From an uncultured Muribaculaceae bacterium (lineage in GTDB: Bacteria > Bacteroidota > Bacteroidia > Bacteroidales > Muribaculaceae): a DNA stretch of 64,000 nucleotides. Each line of letters opens with the position of its first letter. The first letter of the stretch is position 1. A program made the position numbers and the translations under genes. The stretch lies in assembly GCA_934661195.1 (NCBI GenBank), contig CAKUJD010000003.1, positions 248,001 to 312,000 on the forward strand. The letters are read 5' to 3'. This document shows positions 17,334 to 25,679 of this stretch, piece by piece. The notes beneath the pieces were generated by a model, which saw nothing but the letters and a program-made list of their open reading frames with translations, did not search any database and was not told the DNA's origin.

Positions 17334-18113
17334 CTACTTGCGCGCCCCAGCCTCGCTGAGCCAGCTGCGCCACTTCTGGCGCGAGCCGTTGAACACATTC
17401 ATGTCCACCTCTCCGTCGATGCCGTCCACCGTGCCCCAGTGGCTGAACTGCTGCAAGTGGTGGCGGTAGTGCTTGAGCGACTCGGGCGAAGTGAATGAAC
17501 ACAGCCACAGATAGTCGTGGTTGAGCTCGGTGCCGCGCACATACTTGCGGTAGCCGTCACCGTTGGTGTAGATCATCACCTTGTAGCCACGCGCCTTGAG
17601 CGATGCCACCATGGCGCGCAGGCGGCTTAGCGTGGCGGCGTCGTCGACCATGCGGTCGTTGCTCCAGTCCTCCACATCCACCACTATGGGCAGGTCGAGC
17701 TGGCGGCCCGAGAGCACCGCGGCAAAGTTGGCCGCCTGCGCCCGGCCGTCGGACTTCTTGCGGAAGAAGTGGTAGGCGCCCACCTTCAGCCCCGAGCGGC
17801 GGGCAGCCCTGACGCGCTGCGCAAACGACGGGTCGCGGTAGCCCTCGCCCTCGCTGGCCTTGGCTATCACAAAGCTGATGCCGTCGGCCTTGACGCGGTC
17901 AAAGTCGATGCGGCCGTTGTGGTTGCTCACATCGATGCCAATCACGGGATACACCGTGCGGTCGATTTTAACCCGCGGGTGAATTATGTGACGGCGCTCG
18001 ACATACAGCAGCACGCACACCGCAGCCAGAGCCACGGCGCCCACCCACAGCAGCGCGCGCCTAAGCCGCGCCGCACGCGAGCCTGCCCTGTTATGCCTTT
18101 TGCCTGCCGCCAT
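17334..18113 (-). CDS. GH25-family lysozyme (muramidase), membrane-anchored
   Basis: A 259-residue glycoside hydrolase family 25 protein that should cleave the MurNAc-GlcNAc bond of peptidoglycan. Residues 20-42 are a transmembrane anchor preceded by an Arg-rich cytosolic stretch. The catalytic domain starts at VYPVIGIDVSNHNGRIDFD (first conserved Asp). It continues with FVIAKASEGEGYRDPSF, VGAYHFFR and LPIVVDVEDWSN, which holds the conserved D-x-E catalytic pair, and ends YLWLCSFT and FSHWGTVDGIDGEVDMNVFNG, all typical. It could remodel the cell's own wall rather than act on competitors, since it lacks a cleavable secretion signal. Confidence 0.9.
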   Translation of the reverse strand: MAAGKRHNRAGSRAARLRRALLWVGAVALAAVCVLLYVERRHIIHPRVKIDRTVYPVIGIDVSNHNGRIDFDRVKADGISFVIAKASEGEGYRDPSFAQRVRAARRSGLKVGAYHFFRKKSDGRAQAANFAAVLSGRQLDLPIVVDVEDWSNDRMVDDAATLSRLRAMVASLKARGYKVMIYTNGDGYRKYVRGTELNHDYLWLCSFTSPESLKHYRHHLQQFSHWGTVDGIDGEVDMNVFNGSRQKWRSWLSEAGARK

Positions 18114-18125
18114 ACAAAGCTTTGG

Positions 18126-18548
18126 TTAAAACATCGGGAACGACACCGCCGGGTTGTCATACTTCTGCTCGAAATCGGCCTGAGTGCCTGCAAGCATCAT
18201 AATGCCTTGGATAACCGACAAAATGGCCGGAATCACAGCCACCATGCCGCACGACAGCAGCGACACGAGCAGGAACACAAGTCCCGGCGTGGTCTTGCCC
18301 AGATAAAAGTAGTGAATGCCCAGGCTGCCAAGGAATATGGCCAGCAGGCCGGCCACGCCGCGGCTTTTGCCCGAGCGTCCGGGGGTGAAGATGTCGTTGG
18401 CTGGGGCTGCCGGGGGCACTTGCTGGCCATAGGGCTGCGAACCGTAAGCAGTCTGAAATGTGTTGCCGCAGTAGGGGCAGCGCACACTTGGCTGCTGTCC
18501 GGCCGTGGTGAACTCGCTTTTGCAGTTGGGGCATTGATACTTATACAT
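18126..18548 (-). CDS. TM2-domain membrane protein with an N-terminal zinc ribbon
   Basis: A 140-residue protein. The N-terminus MYKYQCPNCKSEF...VRCPYCGNTF has two C-x2-C pairs forming a rubredoxin-like zinc ribbon. A flexible Gln/Pro linker follows. The TM2 domain has two membrane helices: KSRGVAGLLAIFLGSLGIHY and the family core FYLGKTTPGLVFLLVSLLSC. It ends with a short hydrophobic segment and a soluble tail. Its function is unknown; TM2 proteins are small membrane proteins of broad distribution. It lies 12 bases upstream of the lysozyme gene on the same strand. Confidence 0.88.
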   Translation of the reverse strand: MYKYQCPNCKSEFTTAGQQPSVRCPYCGNTFQTAYGSQPYGQQVPPAAPANDIFTPGRSGKSRGVAGLLAIFLGSLGIHYFYLGKTTPGLVFLLVSLLSCGMVAVIPAILSVIQGIMMLAGTQADFEQKYDNPAVSFPMF

Positions 18549-18646
18549 AGTGGTCGTTGCGTTTGCTTTATTAATCTGCTAAGGTAGTAAAAAAACTCAT
18601 ATCAGCCCCATTCATTGCACCGATTTATTGGCACCCGGCAAAAAAG

Positions 18647-18677
18647 TTTGCGTTTTCGGCTTAATTGGCTACCTTTG
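18647..18677 (+). promoter_or_regulatory. Promoter of the DUF3078 gene
   Basis: TTTG (18647-18650) and TACCTTTG (18670-18677) are separated by 19 bp, an exact match to the Bacteroidetes consensus. The predicted transcript start is near 18684, which excludes the upstream ATG at 18615 as the start of the next gene. Confidence 0.75.
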
Positions 18678-18707
18678 CAGCATAGGAACACCAGGCATCA
18701 ATTCAAA

Positions 18708-20039
18708 GTGAAAGCCCCAACCATCATACCACTCATGGCAGTCCTTGGGCTGCTGATGGCCCCGCAGGCTGCGGAGGCCAAGGGCCACCGTCCCTATGCC
18801 GCAGTGCCCGCCAAAGAGGCCGAAGTGCCGCAAGTGAGGCTCGACGACTGGCGCACGCTGAACTACGACAGCATACGCCTACGGCCAGGCGTCATGTTCA
18901 TACCGCTAATATTCAACCAATTGCAGCAATTTACCGTCGACAGCGTGGCCGCACCGGCAGCACATTCAAAGCATCACAATCCGCTCGACGACCACTCACA
19001 ATGGCTCGACTCGGTGGCGGCAAGCCGCACGGCTGACGCCCGCACGCGCTATGAGGTGATGATTAGCCACCCGCTGCTGGTGCACTACAACACGGCCACG
19101 CTGCCCGAGCCGCCCAAGGAATATGTGGTGGAGGCCGACCCATCGCGCAACAAGCTCACGGTGGACCCCTTCGTCGCCGCCGAGGCAAAGCCCGAACGGC
19201 CGGTGGACCGCCGCCAGCTGCGCCGGCGCAACTGGCTGCACACCCTCACCAGCTCGCTGCACTTCACGCAGGCCTACATCAGCAGCAACTGGTATCAGGG
19301 CGGCGAAAACAATGTGAACGTGCTGGGCGACATCGAGTGGCAGTTCAACCTGAACCAGAATTTGCATCCCAACATACTGTTTAGCAACACGATGCGCTAT
19401 AAGGTGGGCGTAATGACTGCCCACAGCGACACATTGCGCAACTACAGCCTCAACGAGGACAACTTCCAGTTCAACTCCAAATTCGGCTACAAGGCCATTA
19501 AAAACTGGTATTACTCGGCCACGCTGCAATTCAAGACGCAGTTTTTCAACAACTACAAGGCCAACAGCCACACCATGTCGGCTGCGTTTCTGTCGCCAGG
19601 CGAGGTGAACGTGGGCCTGGGCATGACGTATAACTACAGCGATCCGAACAGAGACCGCTCGGTGTCGCTGTCGGTGGCGCCGGCATCGTACAACCTGAAG
19701 ATTTGCCGCAACATCACCGACCTCAAGCCCACATCATTCGGTATCGACGCCGGACACCACACCAAGCACAACGTGGGTTCGAACCTGGAGTGCAAATTTG
19801 TGTGGCGCTTCAACGCCAGCATAGGCTGGACGTCGCGCCTGTATGCATTCACCAACTATGAATATGTGCAAGGCGACTTCGAGAACACCTTCGACTTCTA
19901 CATCACCCGCCACCTGCAGACGCGGCTCTACGTGCACCTGCGCTACGACAAGTCGCGCGCACGCGACGATGACTGGCGCTACTGGCAGCTGAAGGAGATT
20001 CTGAGCCTCGGCCTCACCTACCGCTTTGCCACCAACTGA
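18708..20039 (+). CDS. DUF3078-family outer-membrane protein
   Basis: A predicted outer-membrane barrel of about 443 residues. The longest reading frame opens at 18615, but the promoter at 18647-18677 lies inside that extension. A GTG at 18708 gives a proper signal peptide (MKAPTIIPLMAVLGLLMAPQ then AAEA); an ATG at 18735 is the alternative. The DUF3078 core begins LHTLTSSLHFTQAYISSNW, followed by YQGGENNVN, the family's W-x-x-GG-E-N motif. Alternating strands end in LSLGLTYRFATN. The role is unknown, probably in the cell envelope. It is first in a run with the small secreted proteins at 20051 and 20662. Confidence 0.82.
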   Translation: MKAPTIIPLMAVLGLLMAPQAAEAKGHRPYAAVPAKEAEVPQVRLDDWRTLNYDSIRLRPGVMFIPLIFNQLQQFTVDSVAAPAAHSKHHNPLDDHSQWLDSVAASRTADARTRYEVMISHPLLVHYNTATLPEPPKEYVVEADPSRNKLTVDPFVAAEAKPERPVDRRQLRRRNWLHTLTSSLHFTQAYISSNWYQGGENNVNVLGDIEWQFNLNQNLHPNILFSNTMRYKVGVMTAHSDTLRNYSLNEDNFQFNSKFGYKAIKNWYYSATLQFKTQFFNNYKANSHTMSAAFLSPGEVNVGLGMTYNYSDPNRDRSVSLSVAPASYNLKICRNITDLKPTSFGIDAGHHTKHNVGSNLECKFVWRFNASIGWTSRLYAFTNYEYVQGDFENTFDFYITRHLQTRLYVHLRYDKSRARDDDWRYWQLKEILSLGLTYRFATN

Positions 20040-20050
20040 CACCCAGCGAT

Positions 20051-20650
20051 ATGAGCCACACAGCAATCACAACGACACTAATGGCGGCCTTGGCTATGAC
20101 CACGGCCCAGGCAGTGACGCTGCCCGAAAAGTCGGTGGTGCTGCCTGGCATCGACGAAGACTCGATGCGCACGCGCCTCGGCGAGAGCGACATGCAGCCG
20201 CTGGAGGGCATCTGGCACTACCCAGCCGAGCAAATGACACTGGCCATTGAAAAGTGCAGCCCCTCCGACCACCAGATGGCCTACCGCCTGATAATGATTG
20301 AAAGCCGCGACACCTATCTGCTGCCTGGCACCGTGATAGGCTACGTGGAGGCCAGCGCGGTGGGCGGCAAATACCGCCTGTGGCTCTACACCCAGCGCGA
20401 CCGCACCACCCTGCTCCACCCCATGCAGTGCGTAGCCACGCTCAGCGCCGACGCCACAACGCTGACCTTCGATCCGCCCAAGTGGCGCGTAAAGGTGCGC
20501 GTGAACCTGGCGCGCTTCCTGCCGCGTCTGTTCCGCTCGGTGAGCATAACGCCCGAAAAGGAGAAGGAGACACTGCCCGAAGGCTTCCGCAAAATCTTTC
20601 CTGCGGCCAACGGCAGCAATCAGGACATAAACAAAATAATTTATCTTTAA
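20051..20650 (+). CDS. Secreted protein of unknown function
   Basis: A 199-residue protein starting 11 bases after the DUF3078 gene stop, so probably in the same operon. It has a weak signal peptide (MSHTAITTTLMAALAMTTAQA) and a central domain with PLEGIWHYPAEQMTLAIEK, MIESRDTYLLPGTVIGYVE and KYRLWLYTQRDRTTLL. The pattern of a short LEGIW...P motif followed by beta strands suggests a lipocalin-like small barrel, but this is a guess. The C-terminus (GFRKIFPAANGSNQD) is unusual for an exported protein. No family recognised. Confidence 0.7.
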   Translation: MSHTAITTTLMAALAMTTAQAVTLPEKSVVLPGIDEDSMRTRLGESDMQPLEGIWHYPAEQMTLAIEKCSPSDHQMAYRLIMIESRDTYLLPGTVIGYVEASAVGGKYRLWLYTQRDRTTLLHPMQCVATLSADATTLTFDPPKWRVKVRVNLARFLPRLFRSVSITPEKEKETLPEGFRKIFPAANGSNQDINKIIYL

Positions 20651-20661
20651 ACTTCACAGCC

Positions 20662-21153
20662 ATGCCACACCCGTCACTCGTCACCTGCATCATGACAGCG
20701 GCTGCAATAACAATCGCACTGGCCGCCACAGCACGCACGCGCACCACCCAATCGCAGCTGCGCGACACGCGCACACCGCTTGAACGCATGACCACAGCCG
20801 CCGAGACCGACAGTGCGGCCGGCGTGAGCCAAACCGACGTGACGCTGCGCGGCTACAGCAAGCGGGCCAGCGACGCCAAAGAGTCGTTTTTCATCACCAA
20901 CCACACTACGCACCGCATCAGTGCCGTGCGCCTGCTGCTGCGCTACACCACCATGCAGGGCGACATGCTGCACGAGCGCCAGGTGACGGTGCCCGTGAGC
21001 CTCGGCAGCGGCCAGTCGCAGCTGGTGAGCATAGCCACATTCGACGTGCAGCGCCTGTTTTACTACTACGCCGGTCCAAAACCGCGCAAGCAGGCCACCC
21101 CGTTCCGCGTGAGCTACCGCCTCACGGGTTACGACATTCCCGTAGGCCGATAG
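20662..21153 (+). CDS. Small secreted protein of unknown function
   Basis: A 163-residue protein. The ATG at 20662 follows the preceding gene by 11 bases and begins a signal-peptide-like segment (MPHPSLVTCIMTAAAITIA). A longer frame opening upstream at 20380 overlaps the previous gene and is rejected. The mature part contains VTLRGYSKRASDAKESFFIT and TTHRISAVRLLLRYTTMQG, then PVSLGSGQSQLVSIATFDV and RVSYRLTGYDIPVGR. This resembles an immunoglobulin-like beta sandwich of the FxLYD type, as inferred from the spacing of strands. Third gene of the DUF3078 operon. Confidence 0.7.
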   Translation: MPHPSLVTCIMTAAAITIALAATARTRTTQSQLRDTRTPLERMTTAAETDSAAGVSQTDVTLRGYSKRASDAKESFFITNHTTHRISAVRLLLRYTTMQGDMLHERQVTVPVSLGSGQSQLVSIATFDVQRLFYYYAGPKPRKQATPFRVSYRLTGYDIPVGR

Positions 21154-21404
21154 CAAAAAGATTGCTGCTCACTGTGCACTCACTGCGCATTTAAGGGCGT
21201 TTCACGATTTTCCGGCTAAATTCTTGAATATGTCGGGCTTTTTTCCGACCTTTAAATGAAGTTGTGCATGAGCGAGATATTTGCAGCCAATGGCTTAATT
21301 TTCACCAATTCACCATCCACAAGCAATATACGCGGACACATCATTACAAATATTTTTTAATGTTCAATTCAACCAACGAGTTTACAGAATAAATTTACAG
21401 AAAA

Positions 21405-22340
21405 ATGAAACGGATACTATTGATGCTCTCATGTGTGGCCTGTGTGGCTTGCCTGGCGGCCACAGGGGGGCAGACGCGGAAGTCGCGAGCAAAAAATGTG
21501 GTAAAGCAAACCGCTAAGGCAAAGCCGGCTAATGGCGCAGCGGTGAAAGCAGTAACGAGCAGCAAGAAAGCGCAGCTTCCCAACGACACTATCGTGGTGA
21601 ATGGCGTGGCGTTTGAGATGGTGCATGTGGCGGGCGGCACCTTCACTATGGGCTTGCTCCCTGAGCGCGACGGCGACCCTGCCGATAGCAATCCAATCAC
21701 CAAAAACCAATTCATTGCTCCAGCTCACCGCGTCACACTCAGTGACCACTGCATTGGCCAGACAGAGGTGACCCAGGCTTTGTGGAATGCCGTGATGGGA
21801 GAATCAAACTCTGACCTGACCGACACAAACGACTATCTAACCAGCATGGGTGAAATGCCAATAGTAGCTGATGGCAAACTGCCAAAAAATTATGTAAGCT
21901 GGGGGCAATGCCAGAAGTTCATCGATAAGCTGAATGCTTTGACTGGCAAGAAATTTCGCTTTCCCACCGAGGCCGAGTGGGAGTATGCAGCCCGTGGCGG
22001 CAACAAGTCGAAGGGCTACAAGTTCAGCGGAAGCAATGACATCAACGAGGTGGCATGGTATTACGCCAACAGCGGCAAGGAACTGCATCCAGTGGGCACT
22101 AAGGCCCCCAATGAGCTGGGTATCTACGACATGACCGGCAACGTGAAAGAATGGTGTGCCGACCTGCGTGGAGATTACAGCCTAAAGCCGCAAACGAATC
22201 CGTTGTGCACAGAGGGCGGATCACGTGTAGTGCGTGGCGGATACTGGGGTGCGCTGTCGGTCGTCTGCCGCACCGCAGTGCGAGGTGGCGAGTATTCAGA
22301 TTACCGGACATCCAACGTGGGCCTTCGCCTTGCCTATTAG
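21405..22340 (+). CDS. Formylglycine-generating-enzyme (SUMF1) family protein
   Basis: A 311-residue secreted protein with a signal peptide (MKRILLMLSCVACVACLAA) and a basic linker. The FGE-sulfatase domain starts at VAGGTFTMG and runs through TEVTQALWNAVMG, KLPKNYVSWGQCQKFIDKLN, FRFPTEAEWEYAARGG, YDMTGNVKEWCADL and GSRVVRGGYWGA, to the final VGLRLAY. Enzymes of this fold convert a sulfatase Cys to formylglycine, but many bacterial members lack the oxidase activity and act as binding or signalling proteins. The export signal, and no sulfatase gene nearby, argue against sulfatase maturation here. The base composition is lower in GC than upstream genes. Confidence 0.88.
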   Translation: MKRILLMLSCVACVACLAATGGQTRKSRAKNVVKQTAKAKPANGAAVKAVTSSKKAQLPNDTIVVNGVAFEMVHVAGGTFTMGLLPERDGDPADSNPITKNQFIAPAHRVTLSDHCIGQTEVTQALWNAVMGESNSDLTDTNDYLTSMGEMPIVADGKLPKNYVSWGQCQKFIDKLNALTGKKFRFPTEAEWEYAARGGNKSKGYKFSGSNDINEVAWYYANSGKELHPVGTKAPNELGIYDMTGNVKEWCADLRGDYSLKPQTNPLCTEGGSRVVRGGYWGALSVVCRTAVRGGEYSDYRTSNVGLRLAY

Positions 22341-22482
22341 CACACAGTCCGCACACAAGTGACAAAGTTTTTACCACTGCATAGCGCAATGCGGGCGCAT
22401 TACGTGCAAATATAATTTGCCGTGTTTTGAGAAACAAAACGATAATGTCTTTTTGCATTTTAGTGCGTTTGGTGGGCGGCGG

Positions 22483-23250
22483 TTAGGCGCCGGCATAGTA
22501 GACTTTGACTTCGCCCACGGGGAGCTTGCCCACAAGCATCAGCGGAATGCGGCGGGCGTCGATCGACAGATAGGCGTCGATGCCGTCGCTCGACTTTCGT
22601 CCGCCGTCCTGGGTGAAGGTGAAAGTTACGTGGTAGGCCTTGTGCTGCGTGCCGTTACGCATCTTTATGGTCTGCACTCCGCAGTAGCGTATGCGCAGGT
22701 TCTCTTTCTGCTTGCCCGAGAAGATGGCGGTGTTGTAGGTTTTGCCTGCCGCCATTGAGCCGAAGTTGAGGTTGCGCAGCATGTAGAACACGCTGAGCAT
22801 GTCGTAAGCACGTCCGCGCGCCACAAGGCTGACGCGCTGCGGGGCACGGTCGGGGCGGTAGCGCACACACGAGCCGCGAGTGGTGCCGTTGCTGTACGAA
22901 AAGTTGACCACATCGCGGGCATAGTAGCTTTTTTCGTGAGTGAGCTTCTGATAGGTGCGCGGAGTGAGGTCGCTGTTCATGGCGCACTTCAGTGTGTCGC
23001 GCACGGGATACACCTTGTCGGCCCACGAGCGTGTGCGGCCCACGAGCATGGCGTTGTAGCCGGTGCCGCTGCGCTTGATGCTGAGTGTGGCGTTGGCTGC
23101 GTGCTTCCAAATGAGGCCCCAGTGATACACCACCTGGTAGTTGAGCCGCTCGTTGGCGAAGTTGACGGCCTGCGCACGGCTGGGGATGAGCAGCGCGGTG
23201 GCCAGCGCCAGCGCCACGGCGGCATATTTGAGTCTGCTTAACATTTTCAT
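22483..23250 (-). CDS. DUF3108 secreted protein
   Basis: A 255-residue protein with a signal peptide (MKMLSRLKYAAVALALATAL...AQA). The mature N-terminus NFANERLNYQVVYHWGLIWK is typical of DUF3108. It continues with KVYPVRDTLKCAMNSDLTP, then TYQKLTHEKSYYARDVVNF and DAYLSIDARRIPLMLVGKLP. The fold is a predicted beta sandwich; function unknown, likely periplasmic. An ATG at 23304 would add 18 residues lacking a signal, so 23250 is used. It lies 78 bases after the C69 dipeptidase gene on the same strand. Confidence 0.85.
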   Translation of the reverse strand: MKMLSRLKYAAVALALATALLIPSRAQAVNFANERLNYQVVYHWGLIWKHAANATLSIKRSGTGYNAMLVGRTRSWADKVYPVRDTLKCAMNSDLTPRTYQKLTHEKSYYARDVVNFSYSNGTTRGSCVRYRPDRAPQRVSLVARGRAYDMLSVFYMLRNLNFGSMAAGKTYNTAIFSGKQKENLRIRYCGVQTIKMRNGTQHKAYHVTFTFTQDGGRKSSDGIDAYLSIDARRIPLMLVGKLPVGEVKVYYAGA

Positions 23251-23328
23251 TGCTCTTTGCGTTTTTTGTTCGTTTTGGGGGTTAGACGCAAGCACGGGCG
23301 GCAAGGTTTAACGCGGGCCGAGCGTTTT

Positions 23329-25002
23329 TTACTTTTCAGGCTCAACCACCTTCAGGCGGTCGCCCGAGCCTTTGACCACGGTGTTGTAGTAGTCCTGAGT
23401 GTAGCCAGGCCACTGCGGCTGCACGGGCATGCCAGCCTCGTTGCGCTCAAACTTGCCGTCCTTTTCGCGCTTAACGTTGCCGTCGAGATATTTCACAAAC
23501 AGGTATTTGGCCAGTTCCTGATAGCGGTGTGTGGCGTGCTGTGCGGTGTTGACCGAATAGTTGGTGAGATATTCCACCGCCTGCTGCGGATTGCTTTTGC
23601 ACAGGGCCACTGCCTTGGCCTCGACCTCAGGCTGGCGCTGGGCAAAGCCGTCTTCGAGGGCACTCTGCACCTTGCGGATGTCGGGAATCATGAGCGAGTA
23701 GCGGTTGTAGGCCTGGTTGGCCACCACATTGTTGACCCAAAAGGCGGCGTCGAAGTCGAAGTTGTAGAGGTCGCCCTTGCCCACGGCATAGCTGGCAGGG
23801 ACCTCGGTGATTGAGCAGTAGATGGGCACAAACACGGCAGTGTTGGCATCGTCGACGCCAAACCACATGAGGCCGCCCACCTCGTCGGGCAGCCACGAGC
23901 GCATTTGCGACACAAACACGAAGCCCGTTTGCTGGGTGGCAATGGCACGCTCCTGGCAGTAGGTGACACTGTCCACCTTAAACTCCATGGGACGGTAGCG
24001 GTAGGGCACACCCCACCAGTTGGTGGCGCCGGGGTCTTTGGTCATGTCGAAGGGGGTGCCCTCGTAGTGGTCGCGCATCATGTTTTGCAGGTCGCGGGCG
24101 GTGAGCTTGCGGTCGGGCTTCACGTAGAGGGGCATCACCTCGGCGCCTTTTTTGCCGGCAATGTAGGGCAGATAGGCGTCCATGCCGGCCTTGAAGCGGT
24201 TGAAGTAGCTCCACACGCGGGCGTCGCAGCCGCGCAGAGTGCCGAAGTCGGCCGGTGAATATGCGCGAGAGAACTCAAAGTCGGCGTCGCGTCCCTTAAA
24301 GTAGCCCATTTTGCGGGCAAAACTTATCACGTCTTTGGAGTAGAGGCAGTTGGCCTTGTCGTTGAGCGGAAACTTAAAGATGCGGGTCTGGTTGGCGTGG
24401 GCCGAAATGCAGTCGTCGGGTATGCGCATTGCCACCCACACGGCACCCTTTTCCTTGCCGCCCTTGCCTATCATGTCGAGCACCCAAATTTCGTTGGGAT
24501 CGCCAATGGAGAACGACTCTCCCTCGCTGTTGTAGCCATAGCGTGCCACAAGGTCGGTCATCACGGCAATGGCCTCGCGGGCGGTGCGGGCGCGCTGCAG
24601 CGTGACGGTGATGAGACTGCCATAGTCCATGATGGCGCCTTTGGTGGTGTCGGCCAGTTCAGGGCGGCCGCCCCAGGTGCTTTCGGCTATGGTTAGCTGG
24701 TGCTCGTTGATGTTGCCCACCACCTTATAGGTGTGAGCCACCTCGGGGATGTAGCCGTGCATGATGCCTGTGTCCCAGTCGCGGATGGCTCGCATCTCGC
24801 CTTTTTTGTGGTCGGCGGCCGGCAGATAGCTAAGGTCGCCATACAGGGTGTGTGAGTCGGCCGCATAGGTAATGAGCGTGCTGCCGTCGGCGCTCGCCTT
24901 CTTGCCCACGAGCAGATTGGTGCAGGCCTGCGCCTGCGGAGCCACCGCGGTGGCCATAGCCGCCAGAGCGGCGGCGCAGAGTGTGGAGTTGATGATGTTC
25001 AT
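23329..25002 (-). CDS. C69-family dipeptidase (PepD-like, secreted)
   Basis: A 557-residue N-terminal-nucleophile hydrolase. The signal peptide ends QAQA and leaves Cys27 (ACTNLLVGKKASADGSTLI) as the first mature residue, the expected nucleophile. Family features include SWGG-like ESTWGGRPEL, YGYNSEGESFSIGDPNEIW, VWVAMRIPDDCISAHANQTR, PFDMTKD and the later SEVGG-like LPDEVGGLMWFG. It would cleave dipeptides in the periplasm or at the surface. Its ATG overlaps the stop of the phosphopantetheinyl transferase gene (ATGA), so the two are translationally coupled. Confidence 0.93.
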   Translation of the reverse strand: MNIINSTLCAAALAAMATAVAPQAQACTNLLVGKKASADGSTLITYAADSHTLYGDLSYLPAADHKKGEMRAIRDWDTGIMHGYIPEVAHTYKVVGNINEHQLTIAESTWGGRPELADTTKGAIMDYGSLITVTLQRARTAREAIAVMTDLVARYGYNSEGESFSIGDPNEIWVLDMIGKGGKEKGAVWVAMRIPDDCISAHANQTRIFKFPLNDKANCLYSKDVISFARKMGYFKGRDADFEFSRAYSPADFGTLRGCDARVWSYFNRFKAGMDAYLPYIAGKKGAEVMPLYVKPDRKLTARDLQNMMRDHYEGTPFDMTKDPGATNWWGVPYRYRPMEFKVDSVTYCQERAIATQQTGFVFVSQMRSWLPDEVGGLMWFGVDDANTAVFVPIYCSITEVPASYAVGKGDLYNFDFDAAFWVNNVVANQAYNRYSLMIPDIRKVQSALEDGFAQRQPEVEAKAVALCKSNPQQAVEYLTNYSVNTAQHATHRYQELAKYLFVKYLDGNVKREKDGKFERNEAGMPVQPQWPGYTQDYYNTVVKGSGDRLKVVEPEK

Positions 25003-25667
25003 GTGTTGTGTATGCTGTTTTGATTATGTTCTGTTGCGGTTGTGGCTTGTGCGATGGTGAGCACCAGCTGTGGAGTGACGCTGCTAAGCAGGCCGAAGCG
25101 GGTGCCGTGGAAGTGGCCGCGGTGGGCCAGTTGCGAATCAAACCCGAGCGGCAGCGTGAATGGGTCGAGGCGCAAGTCGTCGCGGTAGTGAAGACCCTGG
25201 CGCACGCTGATGGCCTTGAACATGGCCTCCTTGGCCGTCCATGCCACCAGCAGCGGCAGTGCGTCGGCCTCGCTTATCCACTGCTGCTCGGCGGCGTTGA
25301 GAAAACCCTTGCGCACTGCAGCCAAGCGGCGGCCATGGCTCTCAATGTCGATGCCAATGGGGCGGCTGCCCACGGCTATGCAAAGCCAGTGGCGGCTGTG
25401 GGCTATGCTCACATTGGCAAGACCCTCGACCAGCGGCGCGCGGTCGGCATTGTGCGTCACCGGGGCATAGCGGCCTGTGATGCGGTGCAGCAGCAGGCGC
25501 TCGGCCAGCAGTTCGCGCTGGCGGCTAAGGGCGCGGGCGTCGGCGCAACCGGCCGGCATGCCAAGGGCGGCGCACTGCCGCGCAAGCTCGGCGGGCTGCT
25601 CGGTGAGTTGCCACCAGTGCAGCGAGGCGCCGAAGGCCGGATAACTTGATGTGTGGCTGTAGGGCAT
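24999..25667 (-). CDS. 4'-phosphopantetheinyl transferase superfamily protein
   Basis: A 222-residue Sfp-type enzyme that transfers the phosphopantetheine arm of coenzyme A to a carrier protein. The magnesium site is seen at GIDIES (D107, E109), and the second motif WTAKEAMFKA has E147 and K151. The upstream VSIAHSRHW matches the family's first motif. It is the only such gene in the window and has no carrier-protein or synthase neighbours, so it probably serves fatty-acid acyl carrier protein. It starts 12 bases after gldE and overlaps the dipeptidase start. Confidence 0.9.
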   Translation of the reverse strand: MPYSHTSSYPAFGASLHWWQLTEQPAELARQCAALGMPAGCADARALSRQRELLAERLLLHRITGRYAPVTHNADRAPLVEGLANVSIAHSRHWLCIAVGSRPIGIDIESHGRRLAAVRKGFLNAAEQQWISEADALPLLVAWTAKEAMFKAISVRQGLHYRDDLRLDPFTLPLGFDSQLAHRGHFHGTRFGLLSSVTPQLVLTIAQATTATEHNQNSIHNT

Positions 25668-25679
25668 GGCGTACTGGGG

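Noticed and set aside
20380..20661. Upstream extension of the small secreted protein frame at 20662
   Set aside because: It overlaps the preceding gene completely and is Arg/His-rich out-of-frame sequence. The ATG at 20662 starts a signal peptide at a normal distance.
21230..21300. Possible promoter (GATATTTG) before the formylglycine-enzyme-like gene
   Set aside because: The -7 element has a mismatch at its first base and the only -33 candidate is TTTA, so it is too weak to list.
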